The notes under the pieces: model-generated
What the model saw: the letters and a program-made list of their open reading frames with translations, nothing else
What the model was told of the DNA's origin: nothing
The model's database searches: none
Program-made: the position numbers and the translations under genes
Source of the DNA: Diprion similis
Taxonomy: Eukaryota > Arthropoda > Insecta > Hymenoptera > Diprionidae
Direction of reading: 5' to 3'
Assembly: GCF_021155765.1 (NCBI RefSeq)
Contig: NC_060117.1
Span: forward strand, 3,150,501-3,214,500
Length of the DNA stretch: 64,000 bases
Shown: positions 63,041-64,000 of the stretch, one piece after another
Layout of the letters: each line of letters opens with the position of its first letter
Position numbering within the stretch: the stretch's first letter is position 1

Positions 63041-64000
63041 GAAACAACAGGGAAAAAACGTAACCATTAGTCACTTCCGATAGTCAAATGAAATTTTTTA
63101 ATGGAACTCGTCGTCGCTGACTGCATAATCTTCTGGTAAAGCGACGTAATACTCGACGAATTCTTCGTTTGGAATTTGCCCATTTTTTTTTTTTTTCTTT
63201 TTTTTTCTTAATTTTGTTTATTCTACTCGATTGACATATACATATATCGCTGAATATATGTTTATTTGCAAAAGCTGAGTTTGAACGATACAAATGAATC
63301 ACAGTTTCCAAGTCGTGAAACTGACGAGCTGCAGGTTGTATCGATATTTGAAACGCGAGTCACAACATTAATTTCACTTTAATCGACTTCCGGTTGTTAA
63401 AATTTCATTAACATATCTCAGCTTTATTTCTTACACTTCTTATTATCATAGTTATTCTTTCTTGGTAAAATCACTAATTTCTCGGATAAACGGTTATCGT
63501 TTCGAAAGGTGAATGCCCGCGTTAATAATAATAGAATGAAAGTTTAAAAACGCGAAGCATCGAAATTACGGAATATATAATATGTGAGACAAACAAGTTG
63601 TTAACTACGCTGATTCATTCTCTCGTATATGTATATGCAGTATTTATATACATATATATGTATATATATATTATGTGCATCGACATGCTGCAGCAAAAGG
63701 CTTCGATTCTTACGACTCATGATATTTTATGACTCCACAATCAATTTATCGATATAATTATTATCAACTTTGTTGAACATGTGCGAGCAGCTTGAAATTC
63801 TCTTTTTTCACTGCTTGCAAAATTTCGCCCCATTAAGCAATCCGGATTCTAAACCGGTGAAAGTTTTTGGTTTTTTGTTTCTTTTGCCTTTATAAATAAA
63901 ATGAATTTATTATGTACCAGGTTTTGAAGTGACTCGTAGATTTTTATAACAATTAGATGTTGAGAGAATTGTAAAATGAAAATTTTACATCTGGTTTATA
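60426..64000. other. AT-rich region, no convincing gene
   Basis: A less AT-rich segment lies at about 60600-60910. The rest is rich in T and A runs (61535-61548, 62729-62754, 63008-63028) and TA repeats (63640-63672). Open frames here are low-complexity or lack coding character; one possible C-terminal exon at 63098-63183 (minus) is discussed as a finding. Confidence 0.6.

Overview
The window is eukaryotic nuclear DNA, most likely from an insect and plausibly a hymenopteran. It has AT-rich non-coding sequence, many microsatellites, introns with GT/AG borders, and an insect-type Smurf ubiquitin ligase. The species cannot be fixed from the sequence alone.

Layout. (1) Bases 1-23985 are one uninterrupted satellite array of about 79 head-to-tail monomers of 304 bp (a few of 303 bp), with local higher-order structure. 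It runs off the left edge and ends on the right in a decayed monomer. (2) 23986-29584 is AT-rich simple-sequence DNA holding the 3' flank or UTR of Smurf and one short coding-like remnant beside the satellite. (3) 29585-36360, minus strand: a complete Smurf gene. I reconstructed 12 coding exons with consistent phases (2691 nt, 896 residues; C2, three WW domains, HECT with catalytic Cys about 863). (4) 39587-43904, minus strand: a small three-exon gene for a 130-residue four-helix membrane protein. (5) 46621-47875, plus strand: an unrecognised, apparently decayed coding locus. (6) 48995-52286, minus strand: a second four-helix membrane protein gene (four exons, 346 residues). Its exon plan matches gene 4, so the two look like tandem paralogues. 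(7) 51400-60425 is rich in fold-back (MITE-like) elements: two copies of one family in opposite orientation, a second short palindromic element next to one of them, and three larger long-inverted-repeat elements. (8) 60426-64000 is AT-rich with no convincing gene.

The genes do not form a pathway. Smurf is a cytoplasmic/plasma-membrane E3 ligase acting on BMP/TGF-beta and related signalling. The two membrane proteins are unnamed MARVEL-like four-span proteins. The most notable features are the satellite and its higher-order duplications, the tandem membrane-protein pair that gene callers could miss because of short exons, the cluster of hairpin elements, and the broken plus-strand locus.
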